Source: JBAVVD01 sp049697115
Lineage (GTDB): Bacteria; Acidobacteriota; Aminicenantia; Aminicenantales; UBA4085
DNA length: 64,000 bases
Reading direction: 5' to 3'
Assembly (NCBI GenBank): GCA_049697115.1
Contig: JBAVVD010000009.1
Coordinates: forward strand, 62,001-126,000
Position numbers and translations under genes: made by a program. Below are positions 24,322 to 32,701 of the stretch, piece by piece (position 1 is the stretch's first letter; each line of letters opens with the position of its first letter). Under the pieces are notes generated by a model. That model was not told the origin of the DNA. It made no database searches and saw only the letters and a program-made list of their open reading frames with translations.

Positions 24322-24513
24322 ATGGAAACATTGAAATATATTTATTGGCAAGATGAAGGGATGTGGTTGGGATATTTAGAAGAATATCCTGATTACATGA
24401 CACAAGGAGAGACTTTAGAAGAACTTAAAAAAAATCTGAAAGATATCTATAAGGAACTCAACAGCGGAAATATTCCTTGTGTACGTAAAGTCGCAGAACT
24501 CCAAGTTTCTTGA
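24322..24513 (+). CDS. hicB: HicB-like antitoxin (cassette 4)
   Basis: The 63-residue protein has the HicB partial RNase-H fold sequence: IYWQDEGMWLGYLEEYPDYM followed by TQGETLEELKKNLKDIY. It lacks the C-terminal DNA-binding extension of longer HicB proteins. It neutralises HicA by covering its active site. The hicA start overlaps its stop by four bases (TTGA), so the pair is coupled. HicB-first order is known for part of the family. The ribosome site is poor. Confidence 0.8.
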   Translation: METLKYIYWQDEGMWLGYLEEYPDYMTQGETLEELKKNLKDIYKELNSGNIPCVRKVAELQVS

Positions 24514-24689
24514 AAAGAAAGGATTTAATAGAAGAAGTCGAAAAGATAGGGTGTATTTTTATAAGACATGGAGGGAAACACGACTGGTATCAAAATCCGA
24601 AAACTAAAGTCTGCCAACCGATACCAAGACATGGAGAAATTAACGAGCGTCTCGCTAAACATATAATCAATAAATTAAAAAGCGGATGA
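24510..24689 (+). CDS. hicA: HicA mRNA-interferase toxin, 59 aa (cassette 4)
   Basis: Starting from TTG at 24510, which overlaps the hicB stop, the frame encodes a 59-residue HicA. It has the double-stranded-RNA-binding-like fold with the catalytic histidine in RHGGKHDWYQNP (H24), the PIPRHGEI motif, and ERLAKHIINKL at the end. The toxin cleaves mRNA and is held in check by HicB. Its stop TGA (24687-24689) touches the left box of attC site 4, so the hicBA pair makes one compact cassette. Confidence 0.85.
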   Translation: MKRKDLIEEVEKIGCIFIRHGGKHDWYQNPKTKVCQPIPRHGEINERLAKHIINKLKSG

Positions 24690-24746
24690 CCTAGCAAATC
24701 ACTCCAGCGGACGGCTGATAGCCGCCGCTGATTTAGATCGTTAGGC
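24689..24746 (+). repeat. attC site 4
   Basis: The site runs from ACCTAGC-AAATC to GATTTAGATC-GTTAGGC. Its arms AGCGGACGGC and GCCGCCGCT form a strong hairpin, and AAATC pairs with GATTT. The right core is a perfect GTTRRRY. At 58 bases it has the size and layout of a standard attC. Confidence 0.8.
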
Positions 24747-24764
24747 AGCGCAGAGCGAGATCAT

Positions 24765-25730
24765 ATGGCGTCAAGAAAATGGGGTGAAAGCTTTCTGAAG
24801 AGTGGCCTCCCGTTGGAGCACTTGGCACTGACCTCGTTCGCCACCTTGGATTGGTCCTGTGAGCCGAAGTGGGAGTACAGACGCGTCAATCGCAATTTGG
24901 AGCTTAGCTACTTTGAAGTGGACCTTGTCGCCCACGCTCCGGATGATGACGAAGGCAATCACCTGATGCTGCTGATAGAGTGCAAGTATCACGACGAACA
25001 GCGGTTCTGGTTCTTCTTGCCGTGCTCGACCGTCGACCATCAGGCGCAGTACGGTGCCATGTCCGCCGGGCAAGACCTAGAGTCTGACGAGAATGTGCTG
25101 CACTACGGGCCCTACACTCCGCTTGTTCACCCGGCGCGCCACACCTTGGCAGCTCTCGCTCCCCTCTCAGTGTGGGGTGTTACCGTGTCGCAGTCTGGTC
25201 AACGAGAAGACAACGCCATTCACAATGCACTTGAGCAACTCACGTTCGCCTTCGTGCCGTTCTGCCTCGACCGGTGCTATCATTTCTGCGCGAGTTGGCC
25301 GTCCGCGGTAATTCCCTGCATCGTCACGACATCTCGACTCTTTCGACTTAGACCAGAGATGCAGAGCCTTTCCAGCATCCGGCAGGCCACCGCGCCCGGG
25401 GACGTGTCCGACGAATTGCCATGGACATGGTGCTACTACGCCTCACGGGGGCCTATACTAGACCACAACCAATTCGAGATTGACTTGTGGCAAAAGCAAC
25501 ACAAGGAGCTGCGGTGGCGTGGCCTCGACGACCAACTCGCACATCTGTGGACCGGCATGCATTGGGTGCTCGTCGTCAACATAGATAGCCTCGGCGCGGC
25601 GGTATCGAGCGTTCATGAGTGCTTCAGAACACTACCAAAGGATTTTGGTAGAAACCGGCAACTATCGGCAGAGGTGAACCGACTGGCCGCCGGTCGGCGC
25701 AAACAGAATGCGAAGAAGCGCGCTGTCTAA
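24765..25730 (+). CDS. PD-(D/E)XK nuclease-like protein (cassette 5)
   Basis: The N-terminal part of this 321-residue protein has the pattern of a restriction-endonuclease-like fold. An acidic helix residue lies in KWGESFLKSG (E8), a strand aspartate in YFEVDLVAH (D53), and ECK (72-74) follows in LLIECKYHDEQRFWF. These are the metal and catalytic residues D...ExK. The remaining 230 residues match nothing I know. It may be a nuclease of a single-gene defence or repair function. The start lies 19 bases after the attC 4 core. The stop overlaps the degenerate core box at 25725. Confidence 0.6.
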   Translation: MASRKWGESFLKSGLPLEHLALTSFATLDWSCEPKWEYRRVNRNLELSYFEVDLVAHAPDDDEGNHLMLLIECKYHDEQRFWFFLPCSTVDHQAQYGAMSAGQDLESDENVLHYGPYTPLVHPARHTLAALAPLSVWGVTVSQSGQREDNAIHNALEQLTFAFVPFCLDRCYHFCASWPSAVIPCIVTTSRLFRLRPEMQSLSSIRQATAPGDVSDELPWTWCYYASRGPILDHNQFEIDLWQKQHKELRWRGLDDQLAHLWTGMHWVLVVNIDSLGAAVSSVHECFRTLPKDFGRNRQLSAEVNRLAAGRRKQNAKKRAV

Positions 25731-25742
25731 TAATAGTTAGAT
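25725..25742 (+). repeat. Degenerate attC 5, core boxes only
   Basis: GTCTAAT and GTTAGAT, outer boxes of attC type, face each other with only four bases between them and extend to an inverted repeat CTGTCTAA...TTAGATAGCAG. The stop TAA of the nuclease-like gene lies within the left box. The central arms of a normal attC are missing, either deleted or never present. Confidence 0.4.
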
Positions 25743-25782
25743 AGCAGTTGGGCAAATAGGCACTTCACTGGATTATCAAACG

Positions 25783-26613
25783 ATGGGAAGCATTACTCAG
25801 GACCCGAACGTGGCGTATATTGAATTCGTTGGAGAGGAAAGATGGGCCACATTTGGCATATTCAATGGAAATGCGTTCCCCTCGGAATTGAAGAGTATGG
25901 TCACTGCGTGTAGCACAAGAGCAGCAATGTTCTTGTTTCATATCAATGCGATAAAGATGCGAGTAGCCACGAGCAAGACCATTTTCATCAAACAGCTAGA
26001 GAGCAATTTCACAGAATCCTGGACGCAAGGATTTGTCAATACTGAGGTTAATCGAGATATGGACTTCATCGTAATATATGATGGCCTTGACTATCTCGCT
26101 GCGTTCTATGCCTTGCTGCAGTCCCTCAAATCCCTACTGGATGTCTATGCCAATCTGATGGGAAAACTCATACTTCCTTCCTCTGCGCTGAAGTTTTCCA
26201 AAGCAATTTTCGACGGAAGCAAGATATCAGGAGGCAAGATTGCTCAGTGGCTCGAGAACAGTGCCCCATCCACTTTTAGTAACGCCTCTCTTCTGTTGAA
26301 AGTCATTGTCAGGCATAGCACAGATTGGATTACTCAAGCTGTCAAGTACAGGGATACCATAGCGCACTATGCAGATATCACAGGTATGAAACATATGCAC
26401 GTAATGCTAAAACGCCAATTCCCACCGTTTGATCCAAGCGAAATCGTGTTGCCAACGATGCCGGATAGCCAACCGATAACGGATTACTGTGTAGGTATAG
26501 TTGACAAACTCGCACGGTTCTTGGACGAATCGCTGAAGCTGTTGCCAAATGTCAATCACAGCCTGGTTAGCTTTGGTAGCTTTGCTCTGCCTCAATCAGC
26601 TGGAGCGCATTGA
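25783..26613 (+). CDS. Hypothetical protein with HEPN-like C-terminus (cassette 6)
   Basis: The 276-residue protein is unknown to me. Helices in its C-terminal half include TDWITQAVKYRDTIAHYADI, where RDxxxH-type spacing (RDTIAH) recalls the catalytic loop of HEPN RNases (Rx4-6H). If so, it could be a toxin or an abortive-infection protein; this is a motif-level guess. The N-terminal part has no signal peptide. It is followed at once by attC site 6. Confidence 0.55.
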   Translation: MGSITQDPNVAYIEFVGEERWATFGIFNGNAFPSELKSMVTACSTRAAMFLFHINAIKMRVATSKTIFIKQLESNFTESWTQGFVNTEVNRDMDFIVIYDGLDYLAAFYALLQSLKSLLDVYANLMGKLILPSSALKFSKAIFDGSKISGGKIAQWLENSAPSTFSNASLLLKVIVRHSTDWITQAVKYRDTIAHYADITGMKHMHVMLKRQFPPFDPSEIVLPTMPDSQPITDYCVGIVDKLARFLDESLKLLPNVNHSLVSFGSFALPQSAGAH

Positions 26614-26629
26614 CGTATAGCCATTCGCC

Positions 26630-26700
26630 ATCTATCAAGGCGCTCCAGACCGAATTTGGCTCGTAGACTCGCCAAATCGGCTGAGCTTTGATCGTTATTT
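26630..26700 (+). repeat. attC-like site 6
   Basis: CTATCAAGGCGCTC at the left pairs in part with GAGC and TTTGATC at the right. The inner arms CCGAATTTGGC and GCCAAATCGG form a strong stem with a ten-base loop. The core boxes are ATCTATC and GTTATTT, both degenerate. It separates cassettes 6 and 7. Confidence 0.55.
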
Positions 26701-26769
26701 ACAATGAACTTGACTTATATGCATCGATGATGCATACTTAGGCATACAAGTTTTAATAGAGGTGAAAAG

Positions 26770-26964
26770 ATGAGGACAACCTTGAACATCGAAGACAAGC
26801 TGATCGATAAAGCATCCAAATTGACGGGAATTAAGGAAAAAACAGCGCTGGTGAAGCTCGGACTGGAGGCGTTGATCGCAAGGGAAAGTAGTAAGAGGCT
26901 CGCAAAATTGGGCGGAACCGAGAAGCAGTTGAAAGAGATACCGCGAAGAAGAGTATCTGTTTAG
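26770..26964 (+). CDS. vapB: VapB-type antitoxin (cassette 7)
   Basis: The 64-residue protein starts MRTTLNIEDKLIDKASKLTG, a ribbon-helix-helix typical of VapB antitoxins of the DUF2191 type. It ends with a lysine/arginine-rich tail that would wrap the toxin. It precedes vapC by three bases. It should bind the operator of its own promoter upstream of 26770. AGGTG lies about five bases before the ATG. Confidence 0.85.
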   Translation: MRTTLNIEDKLIDKASKLTGIKEKTALVKLGLEALIARESSKRLAKLGGTEKQLKEIPRRRVSV

Positions 26965-26967
26965 AAA

Positions 26968-27318
26968 ATGGTCCTTGTCGACACATCCGTGTGGGTCTCC
27001 CATTTACGGGAAGGGAACGCAAAGCTTGCGAGTTTGCTCAATGACGGGAAGGTGGTGTGCCATCCATTTGTTGTTGGTGAGCTTGCATGTGGGAATCTTA
27101 GGAACCGTAATGAAATACTCTCACTTCTCAAATCGCTGCCGATGAGCCTCGAAGCCGAACACGAAGAAGTGCTGCAATTCATAGACAATATCAAATTGAT
27201 GGGGAAGGGATTAGGCTATATGGATATTCATCTCATTGCATCTGCCGTTCTAATGGGCATCCCAATCTGGACACTCGATAAGAAACTCGAACAGGTTGCA
27301 AATGTACTCCGCAGATAA
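26968..27318 (+). CDS. vapC: VapC-type PIN-domain toxin (cassette 7)
   Basis: The 116-residue protein is a PIN-domain RNase with the full acidic set: D5 in VLVDTSVWV, E38 in VVGELACG, D86 in GYMDIHLIAS and D104 in WTLDKKL. VapC toxins cut tRNA or rRNA and are held by VapB. The pair vapBC is the last recognisable unit of the array. Bases 27319-27376, before the next gene, contain a GCGTTTAAAT motif but no convincing attC. Confidence 0.9.
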   Translation: MVLVDTSVWVSHLREGNAKLASLLNDGKVVCHPFVVGELACGNLRNRNEILSLLKSLPMSLEAEHEEVLQFIDNIKLMGKGLGYMDIHLIASAVLMGIPIWTLDKKLEQVANVLRR

Positions 27319-27376
27319 TTCTCGCTTTTGCAGCAAGTATCGGCGCAGGCGTTTAAATTATATTCAGGAGGTGGCA

Positions 27377-28297
27377 ATGAATAGGAGATTCCGGAAAGGC
27401 TTTCTGGAGATTTCTTTATCACTGGTCTTCCTCACGATCGGCGTTCTCGGCTCTTCGATCCAGGCTTCTCAAACCGGCCAGCAGTCCCGGCCTCAGCCTC
27501 CGCCGCTCACCGTGGAACAGGTCAAAGGGAATATCTATCAGGTCAAGGGCGGAAGCGGCGCCAATACAGGATTTTTCATCGGTGAGAAAGAGGTCCTGGT
27601 CATCGATGCCAAAATGAGCGAAGAATCCAGCCGGCAGGAGATGGCGGAAATTCAAAAATTGACTCCCCTTCCCATCTCTTTCATCATCCTTACCCACAGC
27701 GATGGCGACCATGTCAACGGATTGAACGGCTTCCCTCCAGGAACCACAATAATCTCCCATGAAGACACGAGAAAATACATGGCCGAAGCGTTCAAAGCTC
27801 CCAATTTTCAAGCCTTGAGCGCCTATTTGCCTGACCTGACCTTTTCCAATCAGATGACGCTCTATCTGGGAAACGAAGTGATTCAAATCCTCCACTTCGG
27901 TCCGGCGCACACCAGTGGAGACGCCGTGATTTATTTTCCGGCGGAAAAAGTGGCTTTCCTGGGCGATCTCATTTTCATCGGCCGCGACCCGCTCATTCAT
28001 AAACACAAGAATGGATGCTTCTCCGGAGCGCTCGCAACCTTAAAAGCCATCCTGAAGCTTGATGCGGATACATTCGTTCACGGTCACGGCGATATCGCTT
28101 CCAGAGCGGACATCGAAGCCCTGATCCAAATGTATGAGGAAAAGCAGGCGAAAATCAAAGCCCTCATCGCGGAAGGAAAATCTCTGGAAGAAATAAAAAA
28201 AATATTCAACGTGGAGGATCGGCCGGCCCAACCAGGAAGGCCCCAGCGCCCGAGCTTCGTGGAAATCATCTATCAGGAACTGACGGAAAAGAAGTAA
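27377..28297 (+). CDS. Exported MBL-fold hydrolase with HxDxDH site
   Basis: AGGAGGTG sits five bases before the ATG at 27377, giving a 306-residue protein with a signal peptide and a proline-rich linker. The metallo-beta-lactamase motif reads LTHSDGDHVNG: H107, D109, D111, H112. The second histidine of the usual HxHxDH is an aspartate here. H178 (PAHTSGD), D197 (FLGDLIF) and a late HGHGD complete the metal site. Such variants occur in periplasmic MBL proteins linked to redox or sulfur metabolism. The substrate is unknown. It marks the return to normal chromosomal genes after the cassette array. Confidence 0.8.
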   Translation: MNRRFRKGFLEISLSLVFLTIGVLGSSIQASQTGQQSRPQPPPLTVEQVKGNIYQVKGGSGANTGFFIGEKEVLVIDAKMSEESSRQEMAEIQKLTPLPISFIILTHSDGDHVNGLNGFPPGTTIISHEDTRKYMAEAFKAPNFQALSAYLPDLTFSNQMTLYLGNEVIQILHFGPAHTSGDAVIYFPAEKVAFLGDLIFIGRDPLIHKHKNGCFSGALATLKAILKLDADTFVHGHGDIASRADIEALIQMYEEKQAKIKALIAEGKSLEEIKKIFNVEDRPAQPGRPQRPSFVEIIYQELTEKK

Positions 28298-28316
28298 CTC
28301 AGCAAAGTTCCGGGTG

Positions 28317-30020
28317 TTATTTTGACCAGTTCCTGTAAGGCACAAGCGGCAGGCCCTGGGATTTGACGATTCTGTAAAAAGCGAAGAGATTTTCCTTTTC
28401 AGGGACCAGATGATACTTCCAGTAGCGGATCAGCCCGTAGTCGGATTGGGGTTCAAGCAGGCAGGGAATCAGATTGGCGGCGTCCTGGGCACAGGACACA
28501 TAAAAGTCATCTTTTTTAATGACGGTCTGAAGAACCTTCTTTTCCACTTCAATTTTGTCCGGCGAAAGATAATCGTATGACGCGGGAACAACGTCCGTCG
28601 TCGTGTAGGCTTCCACGTCCAGAATCTGATCCCTGGTGAATGTTTCCACACTAATGCCGTGGGAAAGCAGTGTTTCCACCACATCCCTGTGTCCGGCGGG
28701 TATGACATAGCCCAAAGGACGAGAAACGCTCAGCCTCGGCTCAACAACCGGAAACCAGTCTTTGATGACTTCGGTCACTACTTTATATCGGGAAGGATAC
28801 GGAAGGGGAGCAATATCCTCCATGGTCAGGACATCTCCGGCTTTTTTATCTGATTTGAGGACTCCCCTTGCCGGTCTCTCTGTCCGCTCGAATTTTTTTA
28901 TGACTAATTCCGGATTTGCAGGATCGCGGACATATTCCATTCTGAGATAAACCGGATCTTGCTCGGAATATGTCCCAGCCTTCTCCTGAAGGGCCCGGCG
29001 AAGAGTATTCACCAGCGTCAAACTCTCCTCTGCATGGCCGGCGACCACTTCCATGAAATACCTGATCCCGAAATACTGCCAGCGCGTCCGTTCTCGAAGG
29101 GTTTTCAAATCGTGCCGCGAAGCTCCTTCCTGAATGAAAGACAGGGTTTCGTAAATCCCGAAGCTGTTGCGCCCATCATTGAGGTCGGTCGTGCTGAAAC
29201 GCTTCATCATCTCACGATTGGCCAATTCTTCGGTGGAGTAACGGACTCCGGCCGATGAGTCCAATCCTATTTCCTGGCTGACAAGGTATTCCTGAAAAGT
29301 CAGACGTTTTTTCTCAAGGTTTTTTCCGACTTCGGCCAGTATCTTTTTTCTTGAAAATTCCAGAAGGCGGGGATGGATGTTAATGTTGGACACACAGCCG
29401 ATGGAGACGCGGTAATAGTCATCCCCTTTTTCATGGACATCCAAAGTGATCTCCGGCATCCATGCTTTAAAAACCCGGTGGAGGGCCGCCACTCCCTCAG
29501 TCTCAAGCTTGACATGGTCTCGGTTCATGTCCAGGCTCTCTTCATTATCCCGCTGATCTCTCCAATTTCCATATGGGTTAGCCTGGGGGATTATAATGAA
29601 ATTCACCTTTTTCAAAAGCGGCTTCAGATCGCCCAGGGCAATATCCCGGATGAGCCAGAGCGCCGCTTCCTTGCCCGATTGCTCATTGCCGTGCTGGGAA
29701 GCGATGAGCATGATTGTGGGCTTTTTCCAGTTGAGCGTTCCGGGATTCGCCGCCCCTTCCTCTGTGATGATGCACAGATAAATGTCCCGCGGCGCAAAAT
29801 CTCCTGTTTCTCCGGTTTTTCCAATAACTTGAATGTTCACATTTTCGGAAAGATAATCCACATAGCTCAAAAAACGGGCGATTGCCTCGTGCTGGCTGTA
29901 CTGGCCGTAGCCGGCCTCCTCGGCCGGCGTCCGCAGAACCTGGGCCTGGCCGTTTACGGCAAATATAAAAACAAATAATCCAATTCCCATAAAAATTTTA
30001 TTATGAAAATATTCTTTCAT
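28317..30020 (-). CDS. M14-family zinc carboxypeptidase, exported
   Basis: The 567-residue protein begins at 30020 after GGAGG and has a signal peptide (KIFMGIGLFVFIFAVNGQAQ). The peptidase domain carries the zinc residues in IASQHGNEQSGKE (H110, E113) and DVHEKG, and substrate arginine in SLDMNRDH. YETLSFIQEG would provide the catalytic glutamate. About 200 further residues at the C-terminus form a domain I cannot name. It likely trims peptides in the periplasm or outside the cell. It lies 20 bases downstream of the ChaN/PDZ gene, in one transcript. Confidence 0.85.
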   Translation of the reverse strand: MKEYFHNKIFMGIGLFVFIFAVNGQAQVLRTPAEEAGYGQYSQHEAIARFLSYVDYLSENVNIQVIGKTGETGDFAPRDIYLCIITEEGAANPGTLNWKKPTIMLIASQHGNEQSGKEAALWLIRDIALGDLKPLLKKVNFIIIPQANPYGNWRDQRDNEESLDMNRDHVKLETEGVAALHRVFKAWMPEITLDVHEKGDDYYRVSIGCVSNINIHPRLLEFSRKKILAEVGKNLEKKRLTFQEYLVSQEIGLDSSAGVRYSTEELANREMMKRFSTTDLNDGRNSFGIYETLSFIQEGASRHDLKTLRERTRWQYFGIRYFMEVVAGHAEESLTLVNTLRRALQEKAGTYSEQDPVYLRMEYVRDPANPELVIKKFERTERPARGVLKSDKKAGDVLTMEDIAPLPYPSRYKVVTEVIKDWFPVVEPRLSVSRPLGYVIPAGHRDVVETLLSHGISVETFTRDQILDVEAYTTTDVVPASYDYLSPDKIEVEKKVLQTVIKKDDFYVSCAQDAANLIPCLLEPQSDYGLIRYWKYHLVPEKENLFAFYRIVKSQGLPLVPYRNWSK

Positions 30021-30040
30021 GACGGACCTCCACATGAAGA

Positions 30041-31276
30041 TTATTCGCAATGCTTGAACTTCAATATCACTTCTTTTTCCTGGCCGCTGCGCAGAAGACG
30101 GAACGTCGCTTCCCCTTCCCAGATGAACTGGGCCAAGTACATCCGGAGCTCATTCACATCCGAAAATGTTTTTCCATCTACGGAGAGGATGACATCCCCT
30201 TTATCAAAATCCGCGCATTTGGCTGAACCGTTAATCGGCTTCCTTTCAATGACCAGATTCTCCAGGTCCTTATATTTTTTAAAATTCAGGCCGACCGATG
30301 GGAACGCCGGCCGTTCCTCTTCAGCGATGCCCCAGATAAAATCTCCCAGGCTCCTGGCCACCTGAAGACTTTTTGTGGTCCGGGGAATGGGCACCACGAT
30401 AATGGTTTTGAAGGGCTGGAGGTTTTTCTCGAATGTCCGGCGGTTTATGCCCAGGTTATAAAGGAGGTGTCCTGAGCCGGCCAGGACAATGATTTTTCTC
30501 CTCTCCTTCCCGGCGGCTTCAAGGACGTTATGAGCCATAACTTCATCCCAGGCCGACTGGGACCTGTACAGGCCTTCGAACATCATGTCCAGTCCTTCCC
30601 CTTTCATCTGAGGCGGAAGCTCGGTGCTTTCAAATATCGTCCGGATGAGAAGCCGGTGTTCCTCGTGGGAGAGAGTGGGCTCCGGAACAATCTTTTTCTC
30701 ATCCTCGCGGAGAGCCTCCCATCCAGACATCCGGATTTTACTGATAATCTCCCGGGGCGCATTGAGGGCATACAGAGGAATTTTGTTCTCCCGGACAAAG
30801 GCGAAAATATCCCGATAGAAGCCGAAATTGAAATTCCAGTGAACATACCACCCGGCCTCCCGGAGAAATTCATCTTCTGTGAGAATTCCAAGACTCCACT
30901 TATTTAAAACATTCTGGACGCTGGCGGGAAACATCTCCAGGCCGACGGCAATATTTCTGTCGACTTCATAGAGAGCCTGGATGACCCTGAGCTGGATATC
31001 ATGCATGGGAAGGGAATCATGCGTCTCTCCGATATAGACAAACGGACAGGCGTTTAATTCACGGATCATTTTTGCAAAAGGAATGGATCTCCCTTCTGAA
31101 GCTGAATGGATTTCTCCGGACTTAACCTCCAGAGTTTTGTCTTTGAATCTCTTGTCCCCTATTTTCAAGAGGAGGGATTTCTCTCCGGTGTCCTGCCCGC
31201 ACACAGTTCCAATCCGACTGAGAATGAAGGCCGCCGCCAGCAGAGCGGGAAAAAATCCCGTTCTTCTCAAGAACAT
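30041..31276 (-). CDS. ChaN-like (DUF399) protein with C-terminal PDZ domain
   Basis: The 411-residue protein has a signal peptide and a DUF399/ChaN domain (FVYIGETHDSLPMHDIQLRV near residue 80, VGLEMFPASVQ, ILAGSGHLLYNLGI). This is the heme-binding or iron-regulated lipoprotein fold. Residues from about 330 form a PDZ-like domain (DFDKGDVILSVDGKTFSDVN). No lipobox is clear. It precedes the M14 peptidase gene with 20 bases between them, which suggests the two work on the same exported peptides or proteins. Function is otherwise unknown. Confidence 0.8.
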   Translation of the reverse strand: MFLRRTGFFPALLAAAFILSRIGTVCGQDTGEKSLLLKIGDKRFKDKTLEVKSGEIHSASEGRSIPFAKMIRELNACPFVYIGETHDSLPMHDIQLRVIQALYEVDRNIAVGLEMFPASVQNVLNKWSLGILTEDEFLREAGWYVHWNFNFGFYRDIFAFVRENKIPLYALNAPREIISKIRMSGWEALREDEKKIVPEPTLSHEEHRLLIRTIFESTELPPQMKGEGLDMMFEGLYRSQSAWDEVMAHNVLEAAGKERRKIIVLAGSGHLLYNLGINRRTFEKNLQPFKTIIVVPIPRTTKSLQVARSLGDFIWGIAEEERPAFPSVGLNFKKYKDLENLVIERKPINGSAKCADFDKGDVILSVDGKTFSDVNELRMYLAQFIWEGEATFRLLRSGQEKEVILKFKHCE

Positions 31277-31346
31277 ACTTCCATGACTCCTTTCCGGACC
31301 GGAACCAATTCTCCTGTATCATATCTCCTGGTTTTTCCTTCTGTCA

Positions 31347-32701
31347 ATGTCATACATAAGAAACATCCAAATCCTGATATTTGAAAAGCCAAGGTCAGCG
31401 AAGCGTTGCTCTCCTCATTACACCCAGACCGCTTACCTTGAATTTTATGAGCATCCGCCCCTGGCGTTCTTTTTGCAGTCCTTCGCCTTCAAGATTTTCG
31501 GAGAAGGCCGGTCTGTCGAAATTATTTACAGCATCTTGCTCGGGCTCGCCGTCATTCTCCTGATCACTCTGGTCTGGCGTCAGATGAGACAGAAAGATGA
31601 AGATTTAAGCGGCGGCTGGTGGCCGGCCTTGCTTTTCGCCCTTTTCCCCATGACCTCATGGATTTTCACAAGTAACATGCTTGAGAATACGATGACGGTG
31701 TTTATCCTGCTGGCCTGTCTCTGGGCCATAATGAGCATGAGCCAGAAGAAAGTGGCCCTGCTCTTCGTCTACGGATTTTTGTCCGGCGCTTCAATTTTCT
31801 GTGCTTTTCTCTCCAAAGGACCGGCAGGGACATTTCCTCTGGTCGCCCCGTTTTTCCTGTTCATAGCCTTTAAAAAAGTGACCTTCAAGAAGGCTGTTCT
31901 GACCTTTCTTTCCATCTGCGTCAGTGCAGCGCTCCTCACTTCTCTGATTATTCTGGCGAATCCCGAGGCTCTGCATTTCTTTAAAAATTACCTTCACATC
32001 CAGGTGCTTGGGAGCGTCTCCGGAAAAAGAGAATTGTCTCCTTCCAACCTGACCCTCCTGAGGAAGATTGTTCTGGAAAGTCTGATTCCGCTGGCTCTCT
32101 GCTTCACCCTCCATTTTTCCCGAAGAGCCCGATTCCATCTAAAGAAAAACCGGACCGCTCTTTTTTACTTTTTGATGGGCCTGTCCGGAAGCCTCCCCCT
32201 TCTCTTCATCCCCAAACAAATGAGCTGGTATCTCTTTCCCGCTCTGCCGTTCTATGCCATGCTCTATGCGTCCCTTTTCCGCGAGTCCGCAAAATCGCTC
32301 GAGCTGAGCCTGGAGCAAAAGCCGAGAACATTAAAAAAATTATGATAATCCCGATGATTTTCTTCATCGCCTCACTGGTCCTGTTGTTTGAAGAAACCGG
32401 GAAAGTCCGCAAAGAAAAAGACTTTCATCGGGATTTCACTCTTCAAAAATTCAATTTTGAGCCAAGGACGACAATCTCCACCTATCCGGAATCCCTGGCC
32501 AGGAACTGGAGGCTGGTGGCCAACATGCAGCGCTGGTTCAAGGTCAGCCTCAGCGATCGAATGGGATATTCCTATCTTCTGACGACCAAAGGGTATGCCG
32601 AATCCGAAGCCATTAAAAAAAGCTATGTGCGCGTCCATCCGCCGCACCCTTCGAAATTCCTGGTCTTTAAAAAAATTAAAATCCATGGAAATCAGACTTA
32701 A
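31347..32701 (+). pseudogene. GT39/ArnT-type glycosyltransferase, truncated and frameshifted
   Basis: The frame from about 31410 reads PHYTQTAYLEFYEHPPLAFF, which is internal to GT39-type membrane glycosyltransferases. The N-terminal membrane part with the catalytic aspartates is missing. Several transmembrane segments follow up to LEQKPRTLKKL and a TGA near 32343. A one-base shift in the run of seven A at 32333-32339 joins it to the second frame (IMIIPMIFFIASLVLLF, ending at 32699-32701). The C-terminal frame overlaps the trmO start by 17 bases. It is dead at least at its 5' end. Confidence 0.75.

Noticed and set aside
26630..26700. Rho-independent terminator at the strong hairpin after cassette 6
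   Set aside because: The stem is followed by no T-run, and the outer parts pair like an attC; it is better explained as attC site 6.
18608..27318. CRISPR array reading of the regularly spaced palindromes
   Set aside because: The repeats differ in sequence and length and lie between coding genes; there are no short identical repeats with spacers and no cas genes.
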